Below are positions 54,726 to 58,170 of a DNA stretch of 58,170 nt, piece after piece. The DNA is taken from assembly GCA_000934455.1 (NCBI GenBank), contig KN882318.1, positions 195,365 through 253,534 on the forward strand. Direction: 5' to 3'. Made by a program: the position numbers and the translations under genes. Source of the stretch: Apostichopus parvimensis. Taxonomy: Eukaryota > Echinodermata > Holothuroidea > Aspidochirotida > Stichopodidae. Each line of letters opens with the position of its first letter. Position 1 is the first letter of the stretch. Under the pieces are notes generated by a model that did no database searches, was not told the origin of the DNA, and saw only the letters and a program-made list of their open reading frames with translations.

Positions 54726-56699
54726 GTTTCACTGTCAAGCAGAGCATGAATTATGACTGCAGATTATCAGTGTAAGCAAATGATCAAGAGTATGAATGAA
54801 AAGCATGCATGAGAAAGGAACAGGAGTATGAACATAGGTAGAGTATGAACAGTTGAACTATAGCATGAGAATCGTGTATTCATTTTGTATTTATAGTGTG
54901 GAACAGTGTGAATACCGAACACGAGTACGAGCTGTTATCAATATTGACACCTAGAAATAAAGAGGATGGGGTATATCGGAGCAGTTGAACTAGATCATGA
55001 TCACAGAAGTGCAAGATTCAAGAGCATGATATCCCGATGTTGGTAGTATAAGGAAAAGCCTGGAATCTTATCAAATATTTTCCCAAAGCAAGTGTCTCAT
55101 AATCAGTGCTGCTTTTCTGGTCACAAGGCTTGTATAGCACGAGAACGTCGAATTAAGTACTAGTCTATGGGTGTACCAGCCTCTATGGAGAGAGTATACT
55201 ATATGATTAAGTTTTTAGCAAAAACTGTGCTGTTCTGGTATGGTGGGAATATATTACTCCTCTTAAACAGTTTGAAGTCGATTCCTTGTTTACATGTAAA
55301 GCACAGGATTTCAAGTAATCAAACCCAACTGTTGGCTACCTGACTCGTAACCATAACAACTATAAAAAATAATTGCTCATCTATACACTCGAGTCGCCTC
55401 TCAATTTTTTAAATCTTTACTCACAAACCTTGCGTCTATATTAAGGTGTCCTAATTATAGCTAGACAGTTTCCTTCGAATCGATCGCCAAAGTAAAATTC
55501 AGTTTGCATTGTTCAAGGGCCACTTGACCTCAAAAATCTCCCCCCCCCCCTCCCACCTAAATAAAAGAAGTAATTTTTATCTATTGACCAGGAGGAGCTT
55601 TTGTTCCATTTGACTGATTGAGGCGATAGAAACGAATTCAAATACATATACTGAATCAATGAATGCTACAGTCTTTAATAATGTTTTCATTTTGATCGTT
55701 AAAGGATTTATGTACTCTGCTCGTTAAACAAAATTTAGATCCCGACTTGATTGTCGTAGTTTGAATTAATTGGCACTGAATATTTTGGCCACTCCATAAT
55801 TCCATTGCAATTCAAATCAATGTAATTTTCATTTCATATGATCAATAACAATTGTTGCAACTGTTGTTTGAGCCTGTGCATAAATGATAATAATGCAATG
55901 TAATATTGGAATACAAATGTGTCAAATTAGGAGAGCAAAAAAATCACTTTAAAAGTAGTCTGTAGTTATTTGCAATAGTTGAGTGAATTATAAGGTCAAA
56001 GGTTAATCTTTCTTCGATCAATATTACAATCATATATTTGGACCAAACTTATTGCCTGGAATGTTTGCTGCGAACTATATAACCGGCCAAAAGCAAAGAG
56101 TTGTTTGAATTGAGCTTAAAGGGATGTGTTAAAAAGTAAATATTTTTTGACAAAAGATAAACAACATCTTGAGTTTTATAGTGTAAATCATTCATACATT
56201 AATAGGAATTTAGTGAGTGCCGGCCGGGTATAATGATACAGTCAAACAATCGATACAAATATACTAGACATGAAAAACATTGTTTCTTGGACTATTTGCG
56301 TATATGATCCCCAGGGGTTTATCCACCCCATGAATGGTTCTCAAATAATGAACCCACCAATATTGAACTGAATTCCTATATGCAGGCCTTAAGGGTGCTG
56401 TCAATAGGCTCGCATGGACACCCCACCCAGCCCTCTCGACAGCACATTGTTCAATTCAATATCTACTATGTAACTGTAGTGAGATTTTCACTCTGTTTTT
56501 GCCCTAAATTTTCTCCCACTGGTTTCCTCTGGTCCTAGCAGGAAATGAAATTGAGAATGCCATGGTGTAATTAAAACAAACAGGCCGGCTTTTAGTAGTA
56601 CAGAAACACTTTGAAACCAAAGTATAGCTTGTACGTCTTTACTATGCAGAAATATGTTTATGAACAAATGTACTAAATATTGTCATCCCAATCTTGATG
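54726..56699. other. Gene-free DNA
   Basis: No gene was recognised. A C10 run lies near 55541. CTTAAAGGGATGTG near 56115 weakly resembles one end of a TTAA-type element, with no partner found. Confidence 0.45.
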
Positions 56700-57004
56700 G
56701 TTCCCCCTTAGATTAAATAATGCTCGTCTGTTAACTCGAGAGGTATGTTAAACGCCACGATGGCGAATTAAACTCCCCCACTTCTACCTACGGTGCAAAA
56801 TTCTTCAGAGTCGCTAAGCCGTCTCGTCGACACGGTAATGATTTACCGAGTCCCTTTAAAACATATCACCTTCGCATAAATAGTTTGTGTTCTTCAATAA
56901 TACAACTGTAAAAATATAAACTGTTTTTTTTGCCGAGAGGCCAAGTTCAATCTGTGTCATACGTACTGGGTAAAACCTCAACGCACAATTTTTTTTGTTT
57001 ATAG
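56700..57004 (+). promoter_or_regulatory. Sequence upstream of the candidate exon, with splice acceptor
   Basis: This stretch is CpG-bearing (GCTAAGCCGTCTCGTCGACACGG) and non-repetitive, and lies immediately upstream of the candidate exon. It ends in a textbook 3' splice site, TTTTTTTTGTTTATAG, whose AG is at 57003-57004. The stretch may be the end of an intron that follows an upstream noncoding exon. If the acceptor is not used, it could instead be promoter and 5' UTR. No clear TATA box was identified. Confidence 0.35.
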
Positions 57005-57171
57005 CCACTGTTTAGCTAGCAGGGGTGCTTACGTGTTTAATTAGGCCAACTAAAACACACTTTACACGGAAAGGACAGAAATCGGAATTTCGGTAGGGAA
57101 TTATTATGGCAGGTACGGCACAGCAGATACAAGCCATGGGGAGACAGAGAAGGGCTCTTAAAAGAAATTTG
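57005..57171 (+). CDS. Candidate first coding exon of an unidentified gene (coding part 57106-57171)
   Basis: The coding part starts at an ATG (57106) with G at +4 and A at -3, a good Kozak context. An in-frame TAG four codons upstream (57094-57096) fixes this ATG as the first possible start. It encodes 22 residues, starting MAGTAQQIQAMGRQ and ending RRALKRNL, and stops in phase 0 at a strong donor, GTAAGG (57172-57177). A strong acceptor 101 bp upstream makes 57005-57171 a plausible 167-bp exon with 5' UTR. The peptide is basic and probably helical at its end. I do not recognise the family. Later exons would lie beyond the window or further right. Confidence 0.5.
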
Positions 57172-58170
57172 GTAAGGTATATTCTTTTGGTTTGATTCTT
57201 TGTAAGGGCCTGGGTGGGGGGGGGGGGAGAGAAGAGGGGGCGGGAGGGAGAGGGAAATCTTAATTGTTAATATTACTGCTGTATAAACATTTATGCGTTC
57301 GTCAGTTTATAGGCAAAAATGATCTCTGGTGTGTAAGCTTGTGTAGAATAGTAAATGGCTTTTCTGGTCACCATGAATGCTGAGATGTATACAGTGTAGA
57401 CATAGACAATATAATTATTAATTCATTACTCGATCTTTATTTTCAAGTAATTTGCTGTCTTAGTAGAACATTAATATTTTGAGACAACATATGTAGGCTA
57501 ATATATTATTGGTTTTGATCATTTCATTTTTCCTGCAATAAATGCTTTAGTAAGATAATAAAGGATGTCAGATGATAATTTCCATAAGTAGTATATTTTA
57601 CAGTAATATTATCAATGGTAATATATACTTTCCCCTCCCTCCCCCACCCCCCCACCGGGCCCTGCAATGTAGCATTAATATAGGACAGCTACTTTAATAT
57701 ACTTCAATTTAATTAACCTAAAATTCTCTAGGAATTGTGAAATTATCCATCAAAGTAAGTAAAACAAGTCATTCAAGTTTTGCTATGAAAACAATTTCCG
57801 GCTTTTTTTGATATTATTATTAATATACAATTTAGACAACTTGCCAAATTTAAAGCATTGCAACCACATAGATAGTTTTTTGTTAGATTAAAGTGATGTC
57901 AAGGAGGAGGGGGGAGGGGGGAAGGGGGGAAAGGGGATGTACAATTCTGCATGTGTTTTGAAATAAATTGCATGTTTTGGTCAAATGTTATCCCCTAGTG
58001 CAAGGTAAATTAAATATAGTACCTGTGATTCACTACATACCTGAAACCAATTGCAATTAATTATTACTTAATTATTTATCCAAATCTGACCTTACTCTTA
58101 ATTAGCTGAGAAAGTTTTACTGACCCATTGTGTAATTTAATGAATCTTAAGTTACTTTACTCACAGACCT
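57172..58170 (+). other. Probable intron 1 of the unidentified gene
   Basis: This follows the donor at 57172. It is AT-rich with G-rich patches at about 57209-57250 and 57904-57940 and a C-rich patch at about 57632-57660. No further coding exon was recognised before the window ends. Confidence 0.4.

Overview
This is a stretch of eukaryotic nuclear genome, AT-rich and almost gene-free. It looks like an intergenic region or a very long intron of a marine invertebrate, most probably a deuterostome such as an echinoderm; that placement is inference. The reasons are low coding density, abundant microsatellites and minisatellites, tRNA-derived SINEs with A and B boxes, MITE-like inverted-repeat elements, LINE debris, long G/C homopolymers and a 50-N assembly gap (13540-13589). 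There are no operons, Shine-Dalgarno sites or prokaryotic genes. Nearly all open frames are short chance frames, or frames created by simple repeats, such as the Cys-Leu-Ser-Val frames read from the ACAG array.

Layout. 1-13 kb: gene-free DNA with a 12-bp minisatellite (2646-2753), SINE-tail fragments (about 6764-6900 and 8184-8300), a perfect 96-bp direct repeat at 5909 and 9283, and an 18-bp-type minisatellite with higher-order structure (10350-10745). 13-16 kb: the assembly gap, a duplicated unit, a full-length tRNA-derived SINE (13772-14082) and a nested switchable hairpin (14429-14493). 16-25 kb: mostly unremarkable, with a 22-bp-type satellite (20346-20915). 25-32 kb: a 244-bp MITE with TTAA target duplications, a CpG-retaining block (27240-27910), the C-terminal remnant of a LINE reverse-transcriptase ORF with its A-rich tail (29031-29360), and two CpG-bearing blocks that may be regulatory. 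32-39 kb: the ACAG array, two inverted copies of a repeat containing a hammerhead-ribozyme-like fold (33731-33876 and 38006-38157), and a G-rich minisatellite. 39-56 kb: a MITE candidate, an enhancer-like block at 42.3-42.8 kb, a TGTAT pentanucleotide array, two tRNA-SINEs and a GAGTATGA minisatellite. 56.7-58.2 kb: the only credible coding exon, with an acceptor at 57003-57004, an ATG at 57106 and a donor at 57172, on the + strand. Its gene continues past the right edge.

The most interesting signal is the hammerhead-like motif on the minus strand at 33808-33846. It has both conserved core strings, a 6-bp stem II, a 4-bp stem I and a one-base-pair stem III whose ACGU sequence is self-complementary. 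This is the minimal-stem-III, possibly dimeric, layout known from Penelope-like retroelements. A second, inverted copy 4.2 kb away has lost core residues. The other theme is several non-repetitive, CpG-retaining blocks with clustered transcription-factor-like sites, consistent with the regulatory desert of a developmental gene. That reading rests on composition only and needs cross-species alignment.
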